Positions 47,443 to 59,200 of a DNA stretch of 64,000 bases are shown piece by piece. The stretch's first letter is position 1; every line of letters starts with the position of its first letter. The position numbers and the translations under genes were made by a program. The notes beneath the pieces were generated by a model. That model made no database searches. It saw nothing but the letters and a program-made list of their open reading frames with translations, and was not told where the DNA came from. Source of the DNA: Balamuthia mandrillaris (taxonomy: Eukaryota; Discosea; Longamoebia; Balamuthiidae); NCBI GenBank assembly GCA_031835245.1, contig JAVKOQ010000020.1, positions 146,001 through 210,000 of the forward strand. The letters run 5' to 3'.

Positions 47443-48054
47443 TATAACTTTATCCATTACTGACTACAAGTCTTTGTTTCATACGTCAGCAAAGAAAGGG
47501 ATCGTCTTCACTTCAGACCTTGGAAATGGTCGTAGTGGCAGAGGAGAAGCGAATGCAACAGTGCCTGCACTTGTCTTCAACAGAGAGACGTGTTCATGGT
47601 TGAATAAGCCCAGGAGTTGCCTTCCTGAAGCAGAGCTTGAGAGCTGAATCGTTGGGAGCGTACCAATAACGATAGACAACGTCCCCCCTTGAGTGAAACC
47701 CAAGTGAATGAGGAGTAAGGGGTTAGGGGAATGGCCAACCAGTCGACATTGTTTGTGCTTGCACCTTCATGCGAACTGCAAGTTATGTATGACCTGCACC
47801 CTTTGCTTTCGGTATTTAATTCTACTGCGGTGACAGGCCGGAGGAGGAGCATGCAAAGGAAACGCGACGTCTGCTTGGGTTCATTTTCTTATATTCTTTA
47901 TTTTTTTTCCCTTTTTTATTCTGTTTTTTTGTTGTTTTGTTGTTTTTGTTGTTTTGTTGTTTTTGTTGTTTTTTTGTTGTTTTGTTGTTTTTGTTGTTTT
48001 TTTGTTTTGTTTTGTTTTGTTTTGTTTTGTTTTGTTTTGTTTTGTTTTGTTTTG

Positions 48055-48085
<31 letters not shown>

Positions 48086-48214
48086 GCGCTGCACTCTTAA
48101 AGAATATCGAAAGGTCGCTTTTGCCAATTAGGAACTTGTCTGAAGCACAGCAAGTGGGTTATACTAACTAGTCTTTTTTTTTTTCTTGCTTTGTGACAGA
48201 CGAACATTACATTG
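47443..48214. other. Intergenic region between convergent genes with a (TTTTG)n tract
   Basis: About 770 bp. Two overlapping minus-strand open frames (47479-47852) have protein-like stretches but different frames and no recognised domain; possibly a gene remnant. From 47930 onward TTGTT-rich sequence leads into (TTTTG)n. Confidence 0.45.
47998..48081. repeat. (TTTTG)n pentanucleotide microsatellite
   Basis: About 16 near-perfect units, preceded by imperfect TTGTT repeats from about 47930. Lies between genes rather than in an intron. Confidence 0.92.
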
Positions 48215-49910
48215 CTAATGTTGAATGTGGTTTTGAAAGTCACTTAAACTGCGGCTGCGTGACAGGGTTCTCTTTCGTGTCACAGTGTTAATATCGGAAG
48301 CCAACTTCTTTATGATGATGGCGGATGCTGATTTAGGGGAAGGGAGAGCATCTGTTGACAAAGATGACGAAGACGAAGATGACGGAGACACGGGCGAAGG
48401 AGAAGATGAAGATTGTGAAGCAGGATCGGATGAAGTATTGGATTCTATCTCAATGACAGGAAGCGTGCGCAGTGTGGAAGAAGAAGAAGAAGAAGAAGAA
48501 CCAGAGGAAGAGGAAGAAGAAGTTGTAATTGAAGAGAAAGTAGATGGGAAAGCAGTGGAAGTCGGAATTTCCGTTTTCTTTCGTTCCAGGATAGCGGAAG
48601 GAACAGCTGGAGAGAAAACAAAAGGCGAGGAAGCAGTAGCCGAGGAAGAAGATGATGAATAATGCGTTAAGAAAGCAGCGGTAGAGGATGCAGAAGAAGC
48701 GCATAAAACAGAACCAGCACCTGCAGGTAGAATGGTTCGTCCCATTGGGTTGCCATCTTGATTCTGGCGAGGGTGAAAACGTTTGTTGCGGAGAACTGTG
48801 TTGGTACCGTCGCAAGCATGTTGAATGGTTTGAGTGAGGACGCGAAGAGATGTCACCCATTGGTCTTCCTCTTGTTTGTCTAGTCCGCGAAAGTGGTATG
48901 CTTTCTCTTCTGTTATCAGTTGAAAGCCGTTTCCTGCATTGCCTGGTTTTATTCATCAAGATTAGATGTTTGGCAGCAAGAAGAGCGAGAGAGCAGAGGG
49001 CAGAGAGAAAGAGAGAAGCAATATAACAAACCATGATCCTCCACAATCAGGGTTTTTGCAGTAAGCGGTATCGTTTCTAACCACTGATATGCATCAGCCG
49101 CACTATTATTAACAGTATGTGCACCGTTATCCGCCGAAGAAGGATTGTCCTCATTTCTTCGAGGAGAGGTGGGGGAAAGAAAAGATGAAGTCGGAGCAGA
49201 ACTAGCAAATGGCACCGCAGCAGAAGAAGAAGGAGAAGGAGCAGAAAACGTGGAAAAAACGGCACTTCCTCTCTTCCACGCTTTAAACTTCTTCTTCAAT
49301 GTCCCACCCAATGTGTTAGTGAGGTGCTTCGTTTTGCCGTTTGCTCTCTGTTGCGCGATTATCAACATGTCTGTGAAAAGAAAACATTGCAACACAGTTT
49401 CGTGTTGAATGTCGGCTCCGAAGTTTTTGTTGCGTTGATGGTGCTGAGGCGGGGAAGAAGCGGACATGTTAATATCGTCTTTTGCTGGCAGCCTGCTTCT
49501 TCGGAAGGATTTCTTCTTCAACCCAACAGTACCGGAGGAGAAAAAAGAAGGCGAAGACGTAGACTTGATGATTTTTGGAGAAGCAGATGAAGTTAAAGCA
49601 GGAGAAGAAGCGGAAGAAGAGGACAATGAGGAACCAGACGGAGAAGAAGATGATCCAGGTGTAGCAGACAAAGATGGTGCTGAAGCAGAAGAAGATGAAC
49701 CAGGTGTATGAAAAGGAGTAGATGGGTTGCGATGGGCAGAAGCCAGCAAGCGATGAGTTGAAGTTGTGACGAGTTGAGTTGGACGTCTCGCAGGAATGGC
49801 TGACACAACCACAAGTTTTCCTTGTTGACGGAGATGTCGACCTGGAACCACTATTGGCTGTTTTGAGTTAAAGTTAGCATCTTTGCTCTGATGAAAGCAA
49901 AGAGGCAGAA

Positions 49911-49960
<50 letters not shown>

Positions 49961-50562
49961 AAAATAGTACTTCGTAATAACCAAAAAGAGTTTCTTGCAC
50001 AGCAATGAGCTGTTGGATGCGGTCCGACTCCTCTTTCTTTTGGTCTATGTAACCGGTAAGTTCTTTCATCTTTTCAAGAGCATGATTCAGGTCCTCCCAA
50101 TCAGGATGTTCCACATAAGTGTTGCTCACCAAGTCCTTTAGTATTCGTTTTTATAAATGTTGCAAAAGTTAAAAAAGACAAAAAACAAACTTACAAAGCA
50201 AAAAAGCAACTCAAAAGAACCAGAGGAGAGAAAGTTATACCCGCAATAATAAAACGTATCGAGGAATGCGTTGAACAGGCATTATAAGGAAAGAGTTGAG
50301 ATTGTTGCGGTTACATTCGCGCCGGCGCTCCAAGTAATGAATGTAAGCCCTGAAATCTTCTTTTTGTGCCTTTAACTTGGCCAAAAGCATTATTGCTTTG
50401 TCGTATTGGTTCACGTAGGATGTGTACACCTTCATAAAGGATACCTTAAATAATTTTGTTTAAAAAAAGAGTCAAAACGATAACAATCAGATAACGATTG
50501 TTTTGCTCTCTGCCTCTCTCTTTTCGCCCATTGCTCGATTGTTGTCGCTCGTTCTGTTCTCA

Positions 50563-50598
<36 letters not shown>

Positions 50599-50909
50599 CT
50601 CGCTCTCCTCTCAAACCTACCATTCTCTTGAAGATATCTCCAAGACATTGATCAAAGGACCACTCTGCCATTCTCTCCTCCAAATCATGCAACAACTCCG
50701 ACTGATACCCCAAAATGACTTCCCACTCGGAGAACAACGCCTTTCGATTGGCATTGGACAGCAAAACCGGGCCAGCGAGTTTCAACGGTTTGATGAAGAA
50801 CTCAACAACCGTTCGTAGGTTGTTGACATACGCCTTTTCAGAATTGTATATCTCGCGAGCGATCTTTGTTCGTTTCCCTATTATTTAGTGGTTAGCTTTG
50901 AGAGGCAAT

Positions 50910-50977
<68 letters not shown>

Positions 50978-51756
50978 CACGTACAAGTCATGCGATAGAA
51001 CAACTTCCAGCTGTCCACCTCAACGCGGCGACCTCCAGAAACTATCAAACTACCTTTCAATGGAAGAGCAATTCCTCCTGTCTTCTGCTTCAATGCCGGC
51101 AAGTTTGTCTTTCGGATGTAAGCTGGTGAACCTTTCTTTTGTTGCGTTTGTTGCTTGTTGTTATTTGGTTGTTGAACTTTGCGAAGGACCCAAGTGGTGC
51201 TGCGATGACGAACGTGTTGAGACTTGCTGAAAAAGTTCTTCCAGAGTTCATCGCTGCAACTAAGTTTGTTCCACTTCCGGTGTACCTATTTTTGTAAAAA
51301 TGAGAAGAGAGGAGAGGATAGAGCAGGGAGAGGAGAGCAGGGAGGATAGGGGAGAGGGAGAGCAGATAGGAGAGAGCAGCAGAGAGCGTAGAGAGGAGAG
51401 AGCGAGAAGAAAGAAGTGAACAGAGAGAAGCGCACAAGAGCAACAATAGCAAGCTCTCTTGGAGAAAATAAGGCAAAGATCCGAAGTATTATGTCGTCAG
51501 GGAGGTTGAAGCCGTCCTCTTCCTTCTCCTCTTTCTCTTCCTCCGTTGCTGCTTCCGCTTCTTCGTCATTCAATTCTTCTTCGTCTGCGTTTTTAACTTC
51601 TTCTCCTTCCTTTACTTTCTCGTTTTCTTCTTCGTCTCCTTCCACATCCAAATCCACGAGGGTCACGTCCCCTGCGGCTGCTTCCTCCCCCTTCTCTTCT
51701 CCGCACAAAAGAGTTTGCTCCGCTGCGGCCGCCGGACCCACGTAGTGTTCTTCCAT
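48215..51756 (-). CDS. F-box-RhoGEF(DH)-PH protein, paralog 1
   Basis: 934 aa from seven exons: 51756..51436, 51287..50985, 50878..50621, 50444..50241, 50135..49971, 49857..49032, 48942..48215. The F-box (LPDDIILRIFALFSPRELA) follows an acidic leader and should recruit SKP1/cullin. The DH domain (about residues 208-417) catalyses Rho/Rac exchange: KIAREIYNSEKAYVNNL, LGDIFKRM, VYTSYVNQYDKA and the highly conserved FLIMPVQRIPRYVLLLR. A PH domain is split by a long Ser/Pro-rich insert: VVPGRHLRQQGKLV at its start, CFLFTDMLIIAQQ mid, FQLITEEKAYHF at its end. A Ser-rich tail follows. Shares five junction positions with the head-to-head paralog at 52430. F-box plus DH in one protein is a known amoebozoan combination. 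Confidence 0.92.
49913..49957. repeat. (GA)n tract in the intron between DH and PH exons
   Basis: Sense strand (CT)n within intron 49858-49970. The paralog on the plus strand has a (CT)n tract in the corresponding intron (54082-54124). Confidence 0.85.
50566..50608. repeat. (CT)n tract with sense strand (GA)n, opposite to the usual bias
   Basis: Located in the intron 50445-50620 of the minus-strand RhoGEF gene. Unlike nearly all other intronic tracts in the window it is purine on the sense strand. Confidence 0.8.
50911..50972. repeat. (GA)n tract in RhoGEF paralog 1 intron 2
   Basis: About 31 units; sense strand (CT)n. It nearly fills the 106-bp intron 50879-50984. Confidence 0.88.
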
Positions 51757-52429
51757 CTGTTTTTGAGTATTTTATTATTATTATTATTATTGTTGTAAGA
51801 AACTAAACCCCGGAGAAGCGAAAGAAGAGACGCACCTTGGAAGAGTGGTTTGTCAAACTTGTTTCGATCTTCTTTTGTTTTGTTGCAACCGTTCCTTTCT
51901 TTTTTTTTTTGCAACTCCGCGAAAAACTCAGCATCCTATAACGACATTTGTAAGATTTCCGATTGGACATTTGAAATCAAAGGATCACATTTCATTGGTT
52001 TTTTGAAAATTGACGGTATGATTGGTTCTTTGAAATGATCAATCTAAATTTCAATAATTTTTCCATAGATTTTCTTATGTAAATAGCCGTAATTATACGA
52101 TTATTCATTGGTTGTTTGATGAACATTTTATCCGGTGATCTTTGTGACGTCATCTTATTAGTGTAATTTATTAATTGGACTGCTATAATGCGTTACACCA
52201 AAAGACAACAGCAACCCAGCTGTACCCAAAAAAAAAAAAAAAAAAAACGCGCGAAGAGCAAGAGGTTTGACTTTTAAGAAAACAAAAGGAAGGAAGATCC
52301 CCTTAGTTCTTTGATTTTTTTTTGTTCCTGTTCCTTATTTTTTTTTCCTATTTCTGTTAAGACGCCCTCTTTCTTTTTTCTCTCTCTTTCTCTCTCTCTT
52401 TTTTTGTATAAAACTGCAAAAAGAAAAGA
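51757..52429. promoter_or_regulatory. Divergent upstream region shared by the two F-box-RhoGEF-PH paralogs
   Basis: About 670 bp between the two start codons. It holds an ATT repeat at 51770-51793, several CCAAT/ATTGG-like sites between 51990 and 52180, an A19 run at 52229-52247 and a pyrimidine tract before the plus-strand ATG. No ORF of note. Confidence 0.5.
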
Positions 52430-53103
52430 ATGAGTGCCATCTCATCAACGGAAGCAGGCCAGGAAAAGTTGTTTTCCTCTCTGGTTCTTCCTGACTCCAT
52501 CGTCCTCCACATCTTCTCATGGTTGAAACCTTCTGAGTTGTGCCGCATTTCTTTGGTATTTCTTTTTCTCCTCTCCTCTTTATGTTTCCTTCTCTCTCTT
52601 CTTTCCTTTTTGTTTCTTTATTCTTAGTCATTTTTTTTTCTCTTTTTTTTTCGTTTTCTTATTCTTTTTTGTTATTCACTTTTTTTATTTTTGAAAAAAG
52701 GTGGAAAAGAAATGGAACAAACTCGCTTCTTCAAATACTTTGTGGAAAGCTTTCTTTCACCTCGCAGAGGACAGAGCAGGACCGGAGGAAGAGGGCCAAC
52801 AAAAAAACAATAGCCGTCGCAGCCGACCTGCGTCCATTCAACGAACCGTTTCGGTGTTGTCGGAGCAGCCTTCTCCTGACCCCTCTCCCGAGGAGAGCCT
52901 TCCTGCCTCTCCAAAGGAGAAAAGGAGCGTTCAAGTGGTGGCTGCGGTCGTTGAGGAAGAGGAGGAGAGGAAAACGGTGAGAGCGCCTTCGGGAACCCCT
53001 GTTGATGATTGGAAAAAGTTTTATCGCATGTCATGTATGTTTTCCTTACTCTCTCTCTCTCTCTCTCCTTCTCTCCTTCTCTCTCTCTCTTCTCTCTTTC
53101 TCT

Positions 53104-53144
<41 letters not shown>

Positions 53145-54079
53145 TCTCGCTTTCTCTCATTCTCTCTTTCTGTTCTAACTTAAACAAAAGGGAAGAGAAC
53201 AAAGATAGCAAGAGAGATATACGAGTCCGAAAAGACATATGTCACACGCCTCCAAACCGTCGTTGAAGTCTTTATCAACCCGTTTCGCGAGATGGAGGAG
53301 AACAGGTCCTCGAAGGAGGAGAGCAGCAACTATTCTTCCTCCGCCATCCTGACCAAAGAAGAGAGAAAGCTGCTCTTCTCCGAGCTGGAAGTTATTTTGG
53401 GCTATCAGGAAGAGCTTCTCTCCAACCTGACCCTTCGCATCGAGAGTTGGTCTTTGGACCAGCGTTTGGGAGACATCTTTAAGAACATGGTCACCTTCTT
53501 GAAGGTGTATACCTCCTACGTGAATCAGTTTAATCAGGCCATTACCTTGTTGGCCAACCTGAAGACCCGACCGGACTTCAAAGCTGTCCTTTCGGTTTGT
53601 TCACCCTTCCTTTCTGTTCTTGTCCTTTGTTAACTGCTTTGCTCTCTCTCTCTCTCTCTCTCTCTCTCTATGTTGGATCATAGTATATGGAAAGTAAGAA
53701 GAGATGCAATAGACAAACGCTCAACTCGTTTCTGATAATGCCCGTTCAACGCATTCCTCGTTACGTTCTTCTTCTTCAGGTTAGTAATATACATTCCTTT
53801 TGCTTTGCTTGCCTTCTATCCATCCTATTAACATAAACGACAAACAAAACCAAAAGGATTTGTTCAAACATACCTACCCGGGTCATCCCGATCGGCAAGA
53901 CTTGAACCTCGCCTTGAACAAGATGCTGGAGCTGGCCGAGTACATCGACAAGAAAAAGGAAGAAGCGGATCTTATTCATCAGCTCATGACAGTGCAAGAA
54001 TGCTTAGTCGGTTATATGGAGGTTTGCTTTTTTTTCTTTTCTTCTATTTAATGCTTTGTTTGTTATAAACAGTTGTTCT

Positions 54080-54126
<47 letters not shown>

Positions 54127-56173
54127 TGCTGCAAAAAGCCAATCGTGGTACCCGGAAGGAGATACTGTTATGAAGGAAACCTGAGCCGCTTGGTTTCCTC
54201 CTCCACATTTGCAGCCTCTCTTCCCTCTTCCAAAAAGCTCCGCAAAGCTCAGAACAAACCAACGGAAGATGCGTTTGTCGAAGACAAAGATGTCAACACG
54301 AATCGTCGGATGAGCAGAATGCTTCAACGCACCGGGTCGAGAGAGTCCTTTGGGAACGTGCTCAAAGTGTCTCGTGCCAAAGAGGAACAGCTTCTCTCTC
54401 CCACAACAACCAGCCTAAGCGAAGACGAACGAAAATCAAACACTAAGAAAAAGGGAGAAGAGGAGGAAGAGCGTTTGTTGCTGCAACTCGGAAGACGGAT
54501 CGACTATTATTGCTTTCTGTTCACAGACGTGTTGATGCTAGCCAAACGAAACAGAACTACCTCCAACAAATATCACTGGAGCACCCTACGAAAGAAGCTC
54601 CGAACGAAATGGGGAGGAGGAGACCGCTCCAACAATCATTCTCCCTCCGCTTCTCCTGCCCCTGCCTCTCCTTCCTCTCATTCTCCATCGTCTTCAACCC
54701 CTACTTCCCCTCATGGAAGTAACATTTATCAAAACTCACCCGCTTTATCTGGTTCAGGCTCTTCTGTTTCAACGAGACCGGTTTCACGTTCATTCACCCT
54801 TGGAGCAGTGAATCCCTACCTTCATTCTTCTCCTGCTGCTTCATCGCCCACCTCTTCTTCGATGATTGTTGGTTCTTCTCCTGCTTCTCCACGAAGAGAG
54901 GAGGCAGATGGGAGGGATGGAGATGAGGCCCCCGCAGAGACTTACCACTGGGAACAAAGCATTCCTATCAATAGTAGTTGCATTGTCATTGAAAACTTTC
55001 GTACGTCTTTTCTTGTCTCTTCTCCCTTCTCCTTCCTCTTGTAACGCTTCTTAACAAAAAGGAGGAGGCCATCCAAACGGCGAAGCCAAAACCAACGAGA
55101 CCGATGAACCAAGCGATGAAAAACGAGCCAACAGTTTTGGCTTCAAGTTAGTAAGCCCCGACGAGACCTACCAATTCGTCGTCACCACCGAAGAAGAACA
55201 GAAAGCATGGGTGCAAGCCCTCCAAAGCACCATCAACGCCTTACGCAAAGCAGATATTACTGCCAAAAGACGTTCTCTCATTCTTCTCACTCCTGCTATC
55301 AAAAAGGAGTTCACCACTTCCTCTTCCACTCCAACTTCTCCGACTTCTGCTGAGACGAGAGAAAAGAGGAAGCCGTTTGTTGGATCTACTGCGCAAAGAG
55401 CATCCACGACTTTAGCGTTAGGGAAAAAAGGGCATGTGAGAAGTCGAAGTCACGGTAATCCGAAGGAGCTATCCTTCATTCATCACCAACATCAACAACA
55501 AGAAGAGAAAAAAGAGAAGAAGTTGTCGGCGAAACAGCAGAGGAAGAATTCGCAAGAAGAGAAAGAAAAGCAGAATAACAAAGAGAAGGAAGAGAAGAAG
55601 AATGCCGCAAGGGCACTTTTAAGAAAGAGTCGAAGGTTGAGTCGAAGCGTGAACGACGGTTTAACGATTCGCAACAGCAACAATCTTATTCCTGAAGGTC
55701 CTTCTCCTTTAGAGGAAGAACACGAAGCAAACAATTCCAAAGAAGAAACAAACGAGAACCATAACAAGAAAGAAAAACTCTCCACTTCTCCGGTTTTCAA
55801 GAGACAAGCCTCCGATGGACGTTTATTGCCGACGATGATCGGCAAAAGCAAAAGCCACGAAACTCTATCTTCTTCCGCTTCTGCGACTTCAACGAGGGCA
55901 ACTCTGAAAGAAGGAAAGAAGGAGAAGGACAAAAAGACAAAGAAGAAGAAAGAGAAAGAGAAGAAGAAAGAGAAGAAGAGAGAGAAAGAAAAGAAGAGCA
56001 AAAAGAAAGAAAAGGAAGCCAAAACGACTAAAGAAACAAACACAGCCACCTCTCCTCAATCTCCTTATCATCACGTGGAAGACTTGACGGCATCTCAACG
56101 ACGGCAACTTGATAACAAAAAAGCAAACGTGGAGCAAGAGAAACTCGTTCTGGATAATACTTGGAGTATTTAG
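52430..56173 (+). CDS. F-box-RhoGEF(DH)-PH protein, paralog 2
   Basis: 1032 aa from seven exons: 52430..52555, 52701..53034, 53191..53594, 53684..53779, 53857..54021, 54139..55000, 55062..56173. F-box near the N terminus (LPDSIVLHIFSWLKPSELC), DH domain about residues 155-375 (KIAREIYESEKTYVTRLQ, LGDIFKNM, VYTSYVNQFNQAI, FLIMPVQRIPRYVLLLQ), then a PH domain interrupted by a Ser-rich insert (VVPGRRYCYEGNL; YCFLFTDVLMLAKR; FKLVSPDETYQFVV; EEEQKAWVQAL). The C-terminal about 300 residues are Lys/Glu/Ser-rich and low complexity. Compared with paralog 1 it has lost one intron and gained another inside the DH domain; the 165-nt exon is the same length in both. Confidence 0.92.
53049..53150. repeat. 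(CT)n tract in RhoGEF paralog 2 intron 2
   Basis: Interrupted CT-rich run on the sense strand filling most of intron 53035-53190; paralog 1 has a comparable tract in the matching intron. Confidence 0.85.
54082..54124. repeat. (CT)n tract in RhoGEF paralog 2 intron 5
   Basis: Sense-strand pyrimidine run 14 bp before the 3' splice site at 54139. Confidence 0.85.
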
Positions 56174-56226
56174 ATGTTGTTGTAATGTTACAAAAAACTG
56201 TTTGCCAAGAAGGAAGAGAAGAAGCT

Positions 56227-59200
56227 TTAGGATAAGTTTTGCACCAGCCATTCCAGTCCCTCGTATAAACCATCTCCACTGAGAGCACAACAAGGTTGCA
56301 GCCTCCATTTTTTTCCTCGCAACAGCATTGGGTCCAGGATTTGCGAAACTTTGGTCAAAAGAAGAGCAAAGGAGGTGAAAAAGAAGACACAAACAAAAAC
56401 AAAAACAAAAAAGAAAAGGAGAGCTTACTCTCGGTGGGTGAGAGAGCACCAGGCAAATCCTGTTTGTTGGCAAAAATGAGGATGACAGCATCTCGCAGTT
56501 CGTCCTCTCTTAACATTCTTTCGAAATCGCTCAACGCCTCTTCTATTCTCTGTCTGTCATTGCAGTCTATAACGAAGATAATGGCTTGTGTGTTTTGGTA
56601 GTAGTGCCGCCATAGAGGTCGTATCTTGTCGGGACCACCGACGTCCCTTTTTGTGTTGTGTTATTATTTTCACATAAAAGAATAAACAACAAAAGCAAAG
56701 CAGAGAGAATACCAAAAGGTAAAAGAGACACCGCGATAATCCACTGTCTCCACGTTGAACCCTTGTTTTTTTATGATTAGCGAGAAAGGAGAGCCAAGGA
56801 GAGAGCAGAGAAAGGGAGAAAAATAATTAGTACCGATTGTTGGAATAGTGGTAACAATCTCTCCTAGTTTAAGCTTGTACAAGATGGAGGTCTTCCCGGC
56901 AGCATCCAATCCAACCATCAACGCTCGATGCTCTCTCTTTCTAAAGAGCAACTTTCCAAACTTTATCTTGGAGAAGAATAAACCTGAACTCTCTTTGGTT
57001 GATGAAAGTGGAAATGATGATTTGGAAGAGGAAGAGCTCTGGAGAGTGCCGATGTGAGAAACATGAGAGCGAAAAGCGGCAAAGAAGTTGTCGCTGCCGT
57101 TTGGAGAAGACTCGATGAAATGAGTTTCTTCTGGGCCATATCGTCGGTAATAAAGTTGTCTCCATAATTCTTTAATATAAAGAAATAAATGAGCTGAAAG
57201 CAGAAGAGAAAAGAAGGGAATGAAAACCATTATCTCTGGCCATGCTCCGCCACAGCGAATTCAACGCACAGACTTGGCATAACGAATACTCATCCAACAA
57301 GCTCAGCACATGGAATATAACTTCGTTCGGCAACACGACAAAGTTTCCGAGCTCCGAAACAACTGCCTCTTCCTCCGTAACTCCTTTCTCATCACTATCC
57401 AACGAAGAAGATGAAACCAGAAAACAAGTGTGCATCCATCCACACGCAGCATCCAGAACGATTCTTCCGTTGAATGCTTCTATTCGTTTTGGTTGCAACT
57501 CATCGGTTTGCAGTTGTTGGTGACCCAATTGCCCGCAACTGGAGGAACCCCAACTGTAACATTCCCCATTCTCAGTTATTGCTATCGAGTGAGAATGGCC
57601 GTATCCTCCTCCCGCTGCCACTTTTACCACTTTGGGTTCTTTCTCTTTCAATGTAGACGAAGGAGAAGAAGCAGAAGCAGAAGAGAACGAGATGAGGTGA
57701 GGTAAGTATCGGTCTTTCCTATCGCCAAGTCCCAATTGTCCGTTCTTGCCTTGTCCCCAACTAAACACTCGTCCATATCTTGTCACACAAAGCGAATGGT
57801 TATCTCCACAAGCTATCCTTTGCACAGGCACATTATCCTTCTTTCCTGGTAGGTGAATTGAGACCTGAACGGGAACGCTCATAGGGACGTTGTTGCATCG
57901 ATCTCCACTTCCACATTGTCCAAAGTTGTTGCTTCCAAAAGCAAATACTTGTCCGTTACTGCTGAGCATTAAGACGTGAGAGCCGCCGCATGCTATGGAG
58001 ATTATTGGCCCAAAAGAGGCACCAGAAGAAGTAGGAGAGAAAGGACCGACGGGCTGAGCGACGATAGTGAGTTGGGAAGGATTCTCAATGGACCACATGT
58101 AGACCACGTGATCATCTGTGGGTGAGAGAGAGAAAAGCAAAATGAAAAAAAGAAATAAAGAGGACGCAGTTGAAGACCCCAAACAAAGCGTACATGTCAA
58201 GACATAGGCAGAGAGAGCAGTGCATGCAAGCTGACATACCGACAACCCATCTAACGCTTTCAAAGGATGCGGCTCAACGGTGTTGTTGTTAAAGTGGTCT
58301 CCCCATGAAAATACTTGGCAAAACTTGTTCTTCTCGTTCTTCTTCTTTTGACTAGTTCCTTCGTTGTTGTTACTATGCTTGTTGCGCGTTGCGCTTCTTT
58401 CATGAGCAACTGCGATTCCATAAAAACATCCACCAGAAACCTGACTAAAGTCAGATGTTGTTTCTTGAGAAGCTACTTTAGAGAGGCCAGGAACCATGCG
58501 AGGAGAAAGAAGCGGATTGCCAAAGAAATAAGAGGACCGCCAAGAAGAAGAGGAAGAGGAAGAGGAAGAGGAGGAAGAGCCGTTGCCGCCCCACTGCCAA
58601 ACTTGTCGTGTATCAGCATCAATGGCCATTGTATGCACACCTCCACACGCTTTTCGAAAGAGAGAATGAGATGAAGGAGAGCAAAGAAAGGAAGAGGAAT
58701 GAAATAAAGATGGTACCAATTCTCAAGGTTTTGGTGTCCTTGAATGCAGAAACTAACGTTGGTACGGCCAATTGTTGCATGTTACCATGCCCTAATTGCC
58801 CATGTTTACCTTTCGTATATTCTCCGTCAGCGAAAGAAAGAAAAAAAACAAAGATTAAAGAAGAGATAGTACCATAACCACAAGTAAAGATATAGCCACC
58901 ACAAGGAGACGCCACGCTTTCAAACATCGGCTCATCTGCTTCTTCTTCTTCTTTCTCCTCGTCATTCTCACTTGGCGTAAAAAATCGCTTTTGACGGAAG
59001 TAAGGCAACAAATCGCAACGAAGAATCATGCACAACTGCTCCGGATCTTTGATGCACGAACTTTTGCCTTTGCCTCCAAAGAGAAGCGCTTGCGTTCCCA
59101 CCATCGTAAAGCTGTGGTCTCTTCTTTCGGCTGGCCATATCTCATAATAGCATCCATCTGCTTCTTTTTCGTCTTCTTTGTCTTTGTCATTCTTGTCGTC

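Noticed and set aside
47479-47852. Two overlapping minus-strand ORFs between convergent genes
   Set aside because: Different frames, no splice signals that join them convincingly and no family; noted only as a possible remnant.
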